DNA of 64,000 bases from Haematococcus lacustris (GCA_030144725.1 JASKMD010000005.1:4067404-4131403); one strand, 5' to 3'; positions 34,359-46,501 are shown, numbered from the stretch's first letter. Notes: generated by a model not told the origin, from the letters alone. Made by a program: numbers and translations.

Positions 34359-37300
34359 ATGCGGGCTATGATGATGAGGAAGCAGCACCACACACCGCTG
34401 GGGGGGGCTGCCGCAAATGGGATCCATTGCTGCCTTCCTCAGAGGCAAACCCGAGTAAAGTCAGCTGTGGTGCATAGTTCTCAAGCCGGCTCGCCAGCGC
34501 CTAGCGCACTGGCGCATGCTTCGCCAGCTTTAACGCCCCACGGCAGCAATGCACACCATAACGCGGAGCCAGCACATGCAACCAGCAGCACAGTAGCTGA
34601 TGCAGCGTCCATCGTACCAACAGGCGGTTTCCAGCTGCGCTCAACTCACGTGCTGCTGTTTGGCCTCATTTTCGTTGGGGGGGCAATGTTTGCAACTATG
34701 ACCTTGACGTTCACAGCAGACATGGAGTTAGGGGCAGCGGTCCTCACCGTGCTGAGGCGTGTGGCCAAGTCAGCAGCATTCAGGCAGCTGTGTGTCATCT
34801 CCAGTGCCATTCTGGTGTTGAGATACGGCATGAATAACTTTCTAAAGGTCCTGTCCCAGTTTAGTGTCAGCCCTGTGCAATGGGACAAGACGCGCATGTT
34901 CTACGTCCTGCGGGAGGTCAGTGCCGCTGCAGCAGGTCACAGCAGCCATGCAGCAGTGCGTGGCACGCATCCCCTGCCCCAGAGCGCCCTGCCTCCTCTC
35001 ACCCTCACACCCTACTCTCTCCCTCTCACCCTCACACTATTTATTCACTCTCACACCCTCCTCTCACCCTCACTGTCTGGGCTCGCCCTCAGGTGTACCA
35101 GCCCTTGGAGCTTCTGCTATTCATTGCAGCGCTCTGCACCGTGTCTGACGCTTTCGTGCCGTCTCTGCTCTCTGTCCCCAAGGTGTGCAGTGCAGCCGCC
35201 ATGCTCCTGATGCGCCATGTAGACAGTGGCCGCAGAGCAACCAGGTCGACGTGCAGCTGGCAGCACCCTAGCCTGCTGCAGCAGCCAGGTCGTTAGCTGC
35301 TGTGGCCAAGTGGCTAAGCTGTTGCAGCCAGGTGGTGTGGCTGCAGCCTGGAGTGCTCGTGGGTCAGTCTGCAAAGCAGCATTGCATAGCTGTGTCAACC
35401 TTGGCAAAGCAGCCAAATGTGAGCTGACACAGCCATGTGGAGGTCGCCCCATGCCTCAGGCCACCGTGTCGCATGTGGTGAAGAGCATCCTGTCCACCTC
35501 CTTCATCCTGGGCTTTGCCAGCGTGGTGTTTAACCTCAAGTCGCGCTGGTGCAAGGAGAATGCATGGCAGGTGCGGCCTGACACTGGTGGTGATGGCGGC
35601 CACCGCTGCCCTCACCCAATTATTATGAAGGTGTGGCAGGTGTGGCATAGTGATGGCGGTGAGGGTGGCCACCGCTGCCCTCACCCTGTCATCATATTAT
35701 AGGCACTGCTGGGCCAGGGCTGCATGCAGTGGGCAGCAGCAGCCCAGGGCCAGGCAGTGAAGGGCCAGACACAGCCACCTGACCGCCAGGCCAGCTGGGC
35801 CTGTGGCTCTGCTGTTGCAGTGACCTGCATGTGATTGATAGCACAAGACAGACACCAGCGTGGTTGGGCAGGCAGGCAGCCAGCCAGGCAGCTAGCCAGG
35901 CAGCCAACCAGGTCACCCAGGCCAGCCTGACACCCAGTTGGCGTAGATGAGGAGGTTGTGACTGTGCAGCACCTGCATACCTTGCATGCGTGACTGGTCA
36001 TGTTCTGGAGCTTGTGATGAAGGGGTATGACACGGAGGTGTGCAGCGCTCGGTGCGAGGCTGAAGCCAAGAAGGCCACTGGCACTGCCATTGGGCACAAG
36101 CAGGGTGCCTTGGCTGTCACCCCCCTGAGTGCAGCAGCAGCACAGCATAGATATGAGGTAGGGCGTGGACTTGACCTGGCCCCACCACCTGGCCTGGACT
36201 ACCCTCCTCCCCCACCCCACTCCTCCCTGACCCCATCCAGCCCCTTGATGTGTCCCCCCCTCAGCTGCTGCATCCCCTCACATCTTCTCCCCCTTGCACA
36301 ATGCCACCAAGGCAGAGCGTGGGTATGGGTGGATGAGGGCCTGGTGCGGCTGCGTGTGCTGCGTGCAGGCCGAGGTGAAGGGTGACGTCACACTGCAGCG
36401 GCGCTGGGAGGCATATGACAAGCTGGGCACCTTTGTGATCTACGTCATGAGCTTTGTGCTGGGCATTCAGGCCATTGGACTGGAAGGTGGGGCTGCTGGG
36501 CCAGCCCAGGCCCAGACCCAGACCCTGCCCGACTGCAGCCCTCTGCTGCACTGTGTGTTCCCCTGCCTCTCTCCTCGGCTGCTTCTCACGCTGAACTGCC
36601 TGCACAGCAGCTCCGCCTACCTAGTGCCGCTGCCGCTGCATGCGCAGCCACGCCTCGGCAGGAGTGCAGCAGAGTATGCTGGCCCAGATGTGTGGCACGC
36701 TGTGTGTGAGCTGACAGCAGGGGGTGTACTGCACTGTACTGCACTGTACTGCACTGTACTGCACCGTGTGCTGGCTGTCCGCAGTGACCTCGGTGCTGGC
36801 CATCGGAGGTATTGGCGGCCTGGCCATTGGTCTCGCCGGTCGTGAGATCTGTGAGAACCTGCTGAACGGCTTCCTCATCATGTCCACGGTGAGCAGGGCC
36901 TGGGTGGTGGGGCCTCGTAGCTTTTGTGGCCCCTGAGTGAGCTCAGGAAAAGAGAGCGCACCCGTGTCAGGTCAGGGGTGGAGGGTCTAGACCAGTTCAG
37001 AGTGAAGGGTGGAAGTCAGTCAGGTTCGTGGGGCAGGGTGTAGGTCCACCAATGCTTTCAAGGTTGGGGTGGAGTCGGAACAAGAGTGCTGCACTTGACT
37101 TGGTGCGCAGAACCCATTTGAAGTAGGGGATGAGATCAACTTCTTCCACAACAACAAGATGGTGGAGGGCTTTGTGATCGACATTGGCTGGTACCGCACC
37201 AACCTGAGGTCCTTCGAGCGGGAGGTGTTCGTCATCCCCAATGGTGAGCCCCTCTCTCCCTCCCTCCATCCTTTCCTCCCTCACTTCCTCCCTCACTTCC

Positions 37301-40300
37301 TCCCGCCTGCCCGCCCGCCCTGCCTCCCTGCCGACCTCATCCCTGTCTCCCTGCATCCCTCACCTCTTAATCCCTCACCCAACCCATCACCACCTCCAAT
37401 CCCCGCTGCTAGTGTGCCACCCTCACCCCAGCCACTCCCTGGCCTGGCTGCCAGCTCACCCTGGCCCTGCCTGCTCGGCCCACTCTGCCCGCCCCACAGC
37501 CGTGTTCTCCAAGAACATCGTGCTCAACGTCAGCCGCAAGAATCGCGAGTGGCGTTTCCTGGAGGTGCTCAGCCTCAGGGTGCAAGACGTGCACAAGGTC
37601 AGGGCCCACAGGGGCACTGGGCAGGGGCAGCACTGGCTCTTGCCCCCTTCCGCTTCCCCTCCCTCCTGCCCCTCCCCCCTCCCCCTCCCTCTCACCCATA
37701 GCCTGTGTACAAGGAGCCCCTGCCCCAGCCCCAGCCCCTCCCCCTCAGCCCCTCACCCGTGTCTCACCCTGACCTGACGTGCCGCAGCGCCATTGCGTGG
37801 CTGCCACGTCGCCCGCGACATGTAGCCCTGCCAAGCATTCGCGGAGTGTGTGTTAGGCGGGTGGGAGGCCACCCTCCTCCTCCTCCCCCTCCTCCTCCTC
37901 GCCCCTTATGCCCACAGCGCTGCAGCCTTACTCACTCACACCCCCTCACTCAATCACTCTGCGAATCCTAAACTCACCTCACTCACCAAACCTCTCACTC
38001 AAAAGCCCTGCAGCAAGCATCAGCCCTACACCGCTTTCAGACAATGTCACCTACCTAGCTATTGTCCTGTCTGAGTGACAATGCTGCACTCTGCAAGTGT
38101 GCAGACACAACCTGCGGCACGGCTGCCTGTGCCTACTCAACCACCCCTGCAGCCAGCATCCTAAGGTCACAAGTCATGCTGCACATGGACATGCAGCGCT
38201 GGACATGTGCTGCATGGGTCTAATCACCTGGCCTGCTCTGGCTTGCTGCCTGATGACTGCCTGAAGCCCGGTACGAGCAGGCTCATGACACCAGGCGTTG
38301 TCACACAGGTCATCCAGCAACCAGAACAAGAGCAAAAAAAGTGTCAATGCCTACAACAGCTGACCTGTCAATGACAGAAACTATGGCAGACGGGGACACT
38401 GCTGTGCCTGGCTGCCAATGTGGCCTCGTTTGTTAATGATGACTGCCATGACTGGCACCACATGTACCACCACCACCATCATCTTCACCCTTACCAGTAC
38501 CATCGTCACCGTAACCATCACCACCAACATAAACACCATCATCATTACCGTTATTAGCATCACATGGCAATGGCCCGGGGGCGCTTTGCTGAGCTTTGAA
38601 TCGTACGATCTCTGGCCTGAGGCATGCTCGTGTCAGTTGCAATGGTGCAAGCTCCTGCTCTTACTGACCAGCTCTGAATCTCTTGCCTGCCTCATACTGG
38701 TTCTGGTATGCCTGGCTGGCTGCCACTGACCTGGCTGCCACTGTCCCTGCTGGCCTGCACAGGTGAACGCAGTAGTGCAAGACATGCGGCGCATCGTGCG
38801 CAACGACACCTGCGTCATCAACAAGCTGCACCGCCGCATCTTCCTTGACAAGATCACCACGGTCAGTGGCCACTGGCCTCGTCAGGGGGCACCTGGCAGT
38901 CAGCACAGAGGCACAGCGTGACACTCTGCACCGCCCCTTGCCTGACCCCTGCCTGACCCCCTGCCTAACCCCCTGCCTGACCCCCTGCCTGACCCCCTGC
39001 CTGACCCGCTGCCTGACCCGCCCCGTCCTGCCCCGGTGAGTTCAGGAGGACATCAAGATCTACATGAGCTTCTACCTAGAGGCCGCCAACCGTGACGCCT
39101 TCATGGCCATCAAGCAAGACCTGCTGGTGTCCTTTGTGGACTGCGTGGAGAAGCACCAGGCCAAGCTGGCCACACCACGCACCATTGTAAGCTGCCTGCC
39201 TAGCTGCCTGCCTGCCTGCCTGCCTGCCCTCCCACCCCTGTGATCCTACTGCCAGCATGCTCCTGCCCATTGTCAACATGCTGGCCAAGCAGCTTCCTGC
39301 CGGCCCCTGCTGCCTGCCTGCCCGCCTACCTCCATGCAGCTGGACATGGACACTGACATGGCCGACATGGTGAACTCGCTGACACCGCTAATGCAAGGCA
39401 GCCAGGCGCCAGGCTTGCCAGCTGCCCCCTCACCCAACGCCCCGGCCACGCTCCATATAGCTGGCTTCCCTGGCCCTGCCCATGCGCTGCGCCCGCCCCA
39501 AGCCATGATGGGGCCAGGGCAGGGAGGGGTGTCAGGGTACCCCCCAGGGGGAGTACCTGCTGCTGCTCCTGGGTACCATTCCCCGGCAGCAGCTGTCCCT
39601 GGGTCCAGTCACCTCACACCTGCTGGTTTGCATCAGCTCAACCACCTGACAAGCTCCATGCACAGCAACAGGCCACTGCACTCCCCCTCCCCTGAACCAG
39701 CTGCTCCTGCTGCTGCTCCTATACAGCCAGCGACTCCTGCTGCTCCTCCAGCACCATCACAGCCAGCAGTCACGGCAGGAGGGATGCCTGCTATCACTAC
39801 TTCTGCCAACACAGCAGCAGCAGCAACAGCAGGGGCAGCAGGGGCAGGAGCAGCAGGGACAGGAGGGGTAGGGTCAGCAGGAGCACCCCTTCAAGCTTCA
39901 GTCAACAGCCTGCAGGCAGCAGGGGCAGGGGCAGGACCTGCACCTCTTTCGCAGACAAGGAGTATGCAGCCCAGCGCTGACAGCAGCAGCCACCCCCCAC
40001 ACAGCCCAGCCCTCCAGCCCCCAGGCACCCCCAGTGCTGACCTGCCCACGCCCAAGCCCAACTCAGCCCCTGCCCCCCTCCCTTTGCAACCACCCTCCCC
40101 TGCCGCTGCCTCCACCCTCAGCGCCACAGCAGCAGCAGACTCACCACAGCCCCTACCTAACCCCACCACAGGGACCCTACCCTCCCAGCTTCCCCTGCCA
40201 CCATCGCTCAGCTCTCAAACCAGTCATGCACCAGCAGCACCAGCAGCAGCAGCAGCAGGACAAGCAGCAGCAGCCGTCAGTTCCTCCCCCCAGCCGCCCC

Positions 40301-41253
40301 CAGGCCCTGCAGCTGTCAAGGTGGGTGAGGCGTACCTGTGCCCTCAGAGCACAACCACCATCCTCCTGCCCACCACCGGCCCCCCTGTGGCCTTTGCTGG
40401 CGGCAACAACGTGGTCATCGCCCCCCTGGTGACCCCCCCGGCCCCCCTCAATGGCTCAGCAGCAGTGACCGCAGGCGGTCCTGGGGCAGGGCTGGGGCAC
40501 GGGCCGAGGAACCCTGGTGATGGGGCGGGGGGTGGGGGAGGGGGAGGGGGTGGTGGGGAGAGCGGGGGGAGGAAGGTGCTGGTGGCTGCAGGGCTGCTGT
40601 CACCTCCTCCTCAGGCCATGGCTGCTGCCCCTGGTGCTGAGAGTCAGGGCCACCTGGCCAGCTTCACCAGCAGTGGCAGTGCTGCTGCTGCTGCAGCTAC
40701 TGCAGCTACTGGTGGCAGCAGTGTAGCCACAGCTTTGCCTGCGAAGCTTGCCCAAAGGTGGCCCCCTAGCAGCAGCAGTGACAGCGGTGGTGGGAGTGGT
40801 GGCAGCAGCAGCAGCAGTGGCCCTGGTTCTGCGGCAGTGCTGGCACCTGTGCAGCAGCAGCAGCAGCAGCCAATCCTGCTGCCACCATCCTCAGGCCCAC
40901 AGGGTCCGCCCCCACTGCCTGCCGGTATCTTTCTCCCTGAAGCACAGCAGCTGCAGCAACAGCAGCAGCAGCTGCAGCAACAGCAGCAGCAGCAGCAGCC
41001 AGGTGCACCTATGGTGCCTATGGTGCCAGGCACCAAGCAACCACCCCCCTCATCACCTACCCACCCCACCCAGCTCCCCCAACCTCAGGCACAGCAGGCA
41101 ACAGAGATGCAGCCACCGCCGCCCCCAGCACCACCACCACAGCAACCACCCAGCGCCGCCACACCTGCTGCTCCTGGGCTAGAGGAGGGGACGGCTGGGG
41201 CTGGGGCTGGGGCTGGTGCCGTGCCTGCTACTTCTCAACCGCCAGTCCCTGTG

Positions 41254-41289
<36 letters not shown>

Positions 41290-42154
41290 CACCCTGCTGC
41301 CCCACACTCCAAGGCTAGACATAGAATGCACCCAAAGCGTGAGTGCCCAGTGACCCTGCTGTGGCAGCACCCACGCTTGTTCAGGCATCGATGTTTTCAA
41401 CCTTTGCAACCAGCCTCCCCTGCTGCTGCATCTCTTTTCTCATGCTTTGTATGCCATATCCGTCATTCTGAACATTTGACACTCAATACTGGTTTTGTAA
41501 GCTCATCACCATCAGCCTGCTCAGGCGTATTTTAAAAACTATCCTACATCATCCTCCCCTGCTGCTGCATCCTGTATCAATGGTGTCATGCCATAACCGT
41601 CATCTTGAACACTTAACACCCAACACTGTAGGCAACGCTGCTCCTGGTTAGACTGATCCTGTTTCTATGGCTGTCTCCACATGCCTAAGGGAGCAGGGCA
41701 GCAGCAGGGGCAGGAGCAGGGGCATGTCCGCATTACCAATTCCATGCAGTGCTTGTGTGGAGTTGTGGGATAGCACCAACAACCTGCAGCCTAGTTGCCA
41801 TCATCACCATTGCTTTCCACGCTCACTACCCCCATTTCAAGACAGCACTTGCACCTCCAAAGCAGTGTCATTCTTTGGCATACCCCACACCCCCAGCACC
41901 CCACCCGCAGCTCCTGCCCAGCCGTGCTGCTACCTGCACCATCACCGCATCTGCACCCTACACCATGCGGCCACCCTACCACCCCTGGTAGCAGGCTGCT
42001 GCAGCGCACCAACTCCCCTCATGCCTCTGCCCCTGCCCCTACGGCTGCAGCCAACCTGCTGACCTCCCTGCTGCGCAACGTGGCAGCCATCGTGTTCGAG
42101 ACCCCAGACCATCATGGGCCTGGCCCACATGGCCACCAGGGGCACCACAAGTGA
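34359..42154 (+). CDS. MscS-like mechanosensitive channel, plastid type (MSC1/MSL2-3-like)
   Basis: MscS channels open on membrane tension; the algal and plant plastid members regulate organelle osmotic state. Exons are 34359-34916, 35093-35182, 35460-35570, 36369-36486, 36785-36888, 37111-37243, 37500-37597, 38763-38861, 39046-39186 and 39340-41338. All are phase-consistent to 41338. A basic, Ser/Ala-rich N-terminus suggests a transit peptide. Hydrophobic helices follow (VLLFGLIFVGGAMFATMTL and others). The pore helix has the MscS Gly/Ala pattern IGGIGGLAIGLAGREICENL, followed by NPFEVGDEI and WYRTNLRSFEREVFVIPN. An unusual 650-residue Ala/Pro/Gln tail comes from one exon (39340-41338). A last exon near 42005-42154 (ANLLTSLLRNVAAIVFETP) is plausible, but its phase does not match the obvious donor, so the 3' end is uncertain. 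Confidence 0.88.
36718..36764. repeat. (CTGTACTGCA)n decamer array
   Basis: About 4.5 copies in the MscS gene intron just upstream of the exon at 36785. Confidence 0.9.
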
Positions 42155-43736
42155 TGCCTCCCGTGACCTCCCCCGCTGCCAATGCCCAGTGCACTAGCAC
42201 AAGCACACAAGAAGAAGAAGGCAACGACAACGACAAAGAAGAAGAAGACTATTGTGGCAAAACCGGCGTGCGTCAAGGGGAGGAGCTGCTGCCTGGAGGG
42301 GGCGCGACCTTGTCCCTACCCCTGACCCATGCTGGGGCCATCCAACGCCCAGGGGGGTAGGACCCAGCAGCAGGGGTTCAGGGTGCTGTGGGGGTGGGGG
42401 ATGCCCCGGCCCCCTCCCCCCTCCCTAGCCGGTGTGACGTGGGTCACAGGTGTGACCTGTGTGTGACCTGGCTACCGGCCTAACCCGCTAACCCTAACCC
42501 TAACCCTAACCCTAACCCTTGGTGACAGCCTGAGTTCCATGTGTCAGCGGTACGGCCTAGAGGCGGTACGGCCTAGAGGCAGGAGCCTGCAGGAGGGGAC
42601 TGAGGCCGGGGGGGCTGAGTGTGGAGCCAGAGCACAGAGCCTGTGATAGTGAAGTCATGCAAGATCATGGCCACTGAAAAGGTGTGAGGTCATGATGGGA
42701 GCTCATGATCATTCAGGGACTGAGATCACGAGAGTGAGAGAACACTGAAAAACGAGGGGTTTTGATTAGGACATGGCTGCATGGCACCATCTGAGCATCA
42801 AAGAAGGGTACTACAAAGGACAGGGACAGGTTTTGTGGAGCCTTGCCAGCCTGCTGCCAGCCCAAGACTGCCAGGACATGCCAGTGGCCTAGTGGGGCGC
42901 TCCACTGGTTGCTGTGCAGCACCACTGTGCCACACACACCGCCCTCGCCTGCCTGCACCCTGCATGCCGAGTGCTGTGAGCTGGAGCTCAAAGGTCAGAC
43001 GCTTGGGCGAGCGGTAGGGCAGGGGGCAGCAGGGAGGTGTGGAGCGAGAGCGGTGGCCAGGGTGTACCACAGGGGTGGCACAGGGGCGGGAGGGCGGGGC
43101 GGCGGGGTCTCCCCCACCCACACAGCACCCTGTGCCCCTGCTTGGTCATAGCCAGTGCACTGTAGAGATTGAGATCATTATGTGTTTGTGGAGAGATGAG
43201 GTGAGGTGGTCGCTGCAGTTAGTGACCCCAAGGCCCTTATCGCACCACCATCATGAGTATTACATGCCTTCAGTGCCCACTGCTCATGCGCTGTGCGTCG
43301 GCGATAACGCTCTAGAGAACCAGCTCTAGAGAACCAGCTGTCCGGACCCACTTCGCACGTGCACGCTGCTGGTGGTCGTGTGAACGCGGCATGAATGTCA
43401 TGTGGCAGGGCATTGTTGGCTGAGTGTAGGGCGCCGCCCTCGTCGGCCAACAAACACACCTCGCACACTGCCGGTTGTGCTGCGGCTGCATTATATTTCG
43501 CTCGTTTGCTTGTATACTACGCTGAATTTCTCCTTATTGCTAGCCTGATTTTTGGTGGAGGGCCGAGAACACGGGTCTTGGTCAGCTCGTGCAGGTGCAT
43601 GGCTGCAAGGAATGCTCGCTGCCGGTGTGGTAGGGGGAGTACATGAATCTCCATGAATCTCCCGTGAAACTCTTGCTCCCGGTTCTGGTCAGGCTGTAAA
43701 TCAAGCCGGGGTGCTGATGCGGTAATGCGGGCCTGT
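42155..43736. other. Intergenic; interstitial telomere-like repeat, no gene recognised
   Basis: Contains GAAGAAGAAG-rich sequence at 42209-42250, a duplicated CGGTACGGCCTAGAGG near 42550, and the telomere-like run listed separately. From about 43290, GAGAACCAGCTCTAGAGAACCAGCT is a 14-bp tandem. The stretch 43400-43736 leads into copy D and may contain more of its 5' part in degraded form. Confidence 0.45.
42483..42521. repeat. Interstitial (CCCTAA)n, about 5-6 copies
   Basis: Reads CGCTAACCCTAACCCTAACC and continues as the same hexamer, flanked by unique sequence on both sides. A degenerate TTAGGG-like stretch also occurs near 29947-29975. Confidence 0.85.
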
Positions 43737-43807
43737 TGCAAGGTGGTGTGCAGGCCCAGGGGCACAGACTTGTGGATGAGCACCGCACCACCCGGGTCAG
43801 CTCAGCA

Positions 43808-45689
43808 GGTCACCCCCGCCATTGGCCCCGCAATTCACTTTTTGGCACCGTCTTTGATCCGCTGCATGTAATTCTTCCACCATTGGGCTCTACATCTCAC
43901 AACGGTGTCGCTAGCAGGTTAGGCCCTCTTTTGTCGATTGTACTGCATTGTCTCGACGACTTGATTAGTTTCGCAATGTTATTCTCCATCTGTTTATATG
44001 CGTGTCGCAACAGGAGAGATGAATTGGTGGCCGGGGCATTTCCGTGCCGAGCAGCCTTTGCTGCCGTTGGACTGGGCAACTCGCGAATACATCTCAGGTA
44101 AGCACGGGGTGCTGTTTCTTAGTGCGTTTTGCATACAATGTCAACACATGCAACCAAATCTGCTGACCTCCACAGGTGCTTGGCTGTTGTGAAGATCAGC
44201 ATCAAACCCACAGCAGCCCAAGGCTCTTCCAAGCAGGAGTGCAGCAAGCGAATCAGCTCTTGAAAACAGTGAGCAAGAGGTGAGTAAGGTTGTAATTCAC
44301 CTCACTCAGTCCGGGTCAGTTTGATGTTCACGCGCACACTTGCGCAATGCATGACCGGCATGAACTGGTGAGGGTAGCACACAACAGTCACCTGCCCGAC
44401 TTTCATCTCTTATTATTTCTTATGAACGACGCTACGCCTCAATATGTTGAGCAAACATGTTTATGTGTTTCTGTGCGCAGGATGCCGTCGACATACTACC
44501 ACCCTTATCTCAATAGTCCAACAGCCAGGGATGAGCCCGATGCTAGACTGTGTGCTGTTTGTGGACTCACAAGTGCAGCCAAGAGTAGGAATGGGTTTGT
44601 GACGGTTGAGAGAGTGGGGGAGGATGCGTGCCACGGCCGCTACCAGGTTGTCTTTGGCCGCGCTAGCGTGTTGATGGGCTGCGTGGTAGATGCATGCCAA
44701 CGTGCAGGGCTTGCCCCCCTGGCGCATAGAGATTGCGTCAGGATGCACCAGAAGCAACACCCCCCTCCTCCCTCCCCATTGGTATTGGATGAGGGGTTGG
44801 TGAAGGAGTGCTACAAGCAAGATGAGGATGCTGACAGCTTCAAGGGTACAGTACAAGGGTCTCGTGCACAACACAGCATGTATTTTCCTGCTACTACCGA
44901 GGGTGAGCTCATGTGGTCAATGACGGCATGTGCTTGTGGTGCACGCATGAGCAACCCCCCTCAGCCGTGTGGTGCACAGTGCCGTGGTTCGATGCCTCTT
45001 GAGCCAATGCCCATGCTGCTAGACAAGGAAGCTGCTAGGCAAGCTGCTTTGAACGCAGAGTGTATTAGGCTCATGCGCTTGGACAACCCTGGTATGCCTC
45101 AATTTGATACACTGAACAAGGACCTATTGAAAGCATGGTGCAAGCACAATAACATCAGAGGGGTTTCAAGTAAATCAAAGAATGAGTTGCGTGACATGTG
45201 CCTGCTGAAGTTGAGGAAGAAGGTTGAGGCACCACGGCTCATGTAACACTGAAAGCCAGAGCCATCCCGAGCCATACCGACAACATAGTGCCAAGTGATG
45301 ATGTTGTGCTGCCATGATGCAGCTTATATTTGCTTAGAGTCATGCAAAGACGTAAATGAGGTAAGGGGTGCCAGATAGCTGACTTGCGCGCACAATTGCA
45401 AATTATATGCTCCATGCACTGACATGCAAGCAGGCGTACTGCACTTGTGCCGTTGGCTTACGGCGTGCGAAGAAGGACTGCCAGCCTCGCCTTATGATGT
45501 GCGTGAGTCTTTTAGGAGCGGAAAGCACAGGTCAGGTTTGGGCGGGCGCCGATCTGAGCTAGTGTTTTGCGGCTGCGGGGTGCCGGATACGCCTGTTACA
45601 CCCAACTGCGCCAAAACTTTGTCGCGAGCTACACGGAGATTCGCGCCCCAGACCGTCTCACATTTGCGGGGCCAATGGCGGGGGTGACC
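43808..45689 (+). mobile_element. 1.88 kb DNA transposon with perfect 26-bp terminal repeats, encodes a SAP-like protein
   Basis: Termini GGTCACCCCCGCCATTGG... (43808-43833) and its exact complement (45664-45689). A 4-bp AGCA duplication flanks it (43804-43807 and 45690-45693). Removing the element and one AGCA restores the VSSA-VNGK reading of the surrounding gene, which fixes both edges. A 4-bp duplication and GG-starting ends do not match the commonest superfamilies; Sola and Ginger-type elements do give 4 bp. The only gene seen is the one at 44482-45246, so it may be non-autonomous or belong to an unfamiliar group. Confidence 0.88.
44482..45246 (+). CDS. Transposon-borne protein with Cys/His motif and C-terminal SAP-like domain
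   Basis: An open frame runs from 44347 to the TAA at 45244-45246. I prefer the ATG at 44482 because a good acceptor (TGTGCGCAG) directly precedes it, giving 254 residues; earlier exons may lie at about 44020-44260. The N-half holds LCAVCGLTSAAKS, then GCVVDACQRAGLAPLAHRDC and VRMHQKQH, a possible zinc-binding arrangement. A Pro stretch and a middle with CACGARMSNPPQPCG follow. The C-terminal 45 residues (LNKDLLKAWCKHNNIRG, SSKSKNELRDMCLLKLRKK) have the helix-extension-helix pattern of SAP DNA-binding domains. No D-D-E/D transposase core was seen. It could be a DNA-binding accessory or the only surviving part of a transposase. Confidence 0.65.
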   Translation: MPSTYYHPYLNSPTARDEPDARLCAVCGLTSAAKSRNGFVTVERVGEDACHGRYQVVFGRASVLMGCVVDACQRAGLAPLAHRDCVRMHQKQHPPPPSPLVLDEGLVKECYKQDEDADSFKGTVQGSRAQHSMYFPATTEGELMWSMTACACGARMSNPPQPCGAQCRGSMPLEPMPMLLDKEAARQAALNAECIRLMRLDNPGMPQFDTLNKDLLKAWCKHNNIRGVSSKSKNELRDMCLLKLRKKVEAPRLM

Positions 45690-45693
45690 AGCA

Positions 45694-45815
45694 GTGAACG
45701 GCAAGCAGTCATGTGAGACCACATGACTGCTTGCCGTTCACAGGTGCAGCCCACCAGCCTGCACGCCTGGTGGGCTGCTCACTGGACCATGAGCAGCCCA
45801 CCAGGCGTGCAGGCT
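45694..45815. repeat. Two nested perfect inverted repeats formed by local inverted duplication
   Basis: Arms 45694-45715 and 45720-45741 are exact complements (22 bp, 4-nt loop). Arms 45756-45781 and 45790-45815 are exact complements (26 bp, 8-nt spacer). The outer arms are the normal coding sequence of copy D (VNGKQSCE and DHEQPTRR). The inner 45720-45781 is an inverted copy of both flanks, joined by GGTGCAGCCCACCA. Confidence 0.9.
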
Positions 45816-46240
45816 AGAGGCCCCCAGTAAGGCAGGTGGAACACCGCCTGCTGCGCCCAGCCTGGAGGCAACAGCGTGACCAGCCTATGCGGGGCCTAGT
45901 GTGGTGCCCGGTAGTGGCCCCCCGCAAGCCCCCACAGGCCCCATGCAGCAGCCAGGCAGCCACACAGCCAGCAGCCTCGGAGCTTGGGCCCAGCACTCCC
46001 CCGCCAGCCAAGCGCAGCAAGCGCACCAAGGCTGAACCAGAGGCAGCTGAGCTCACCAAGGGCACAGGCAAGGCCCAAGGCAAGGCTGCCAAAGCCAAGA
46101 CAGCGCCACATCCAGGCAGGTGGCTGGACAGGGACTGCAATGCAGCGTTGACCATGCAGCGCAATGGGGAGAGCAAATGGCGCCCGCTGGAGCTGTGCTG
46201 GTGGCCTGAGCAGACAGCTCTGCCAGCCAAGGGCAAGGAG

Positions 46241-46447
46241 CAGTGTTTTCTCGCGTTATATATAGCGTTCGCTATAAAATGCCATACTTTAGGGGGTCCT
46301 ATTGCGCTATGAAATGGTCGCTTTGCGAGCTTCACTACCTCGCACTGCGCTTCAACAACTGCGGCTATAAAAATCGAGCTATGAATTCAAGGGTGAGCTT
46401 GTCAAGATGTATAGATGATGCATCAAGGCGGAACGAACAAAAACTGG
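46241..46447. mobile_element. 207-bp hAT-like MITE
   Basis: Begins CAGTGTTTTCTCGCG and ends CGAACAAAAACTG, giving terminal repeats CAGTGTTTTCTCG and CAGTTTTTGTTCG. It is flanked by an 8-bp GCAAGGAG duplication (46233-46240 and 46448-46455). CAG...CTG ends and 8-bp duplications are hAT hallmarks. It splits the KGKE-YPG junction of copy D. Confidence 0.8.
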
Positions 46448-46501
46448 CAAGGAGTACCCTGGTCGAGGCTACAAGCACTTGCGAGACCAACCACCCAAGG
46501 C

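Noticed and set aside
42483..42521. Chromosome end
   Set aside because: The telomere-like run is about 40 bp, with gene-containing unique sequence on both sides.
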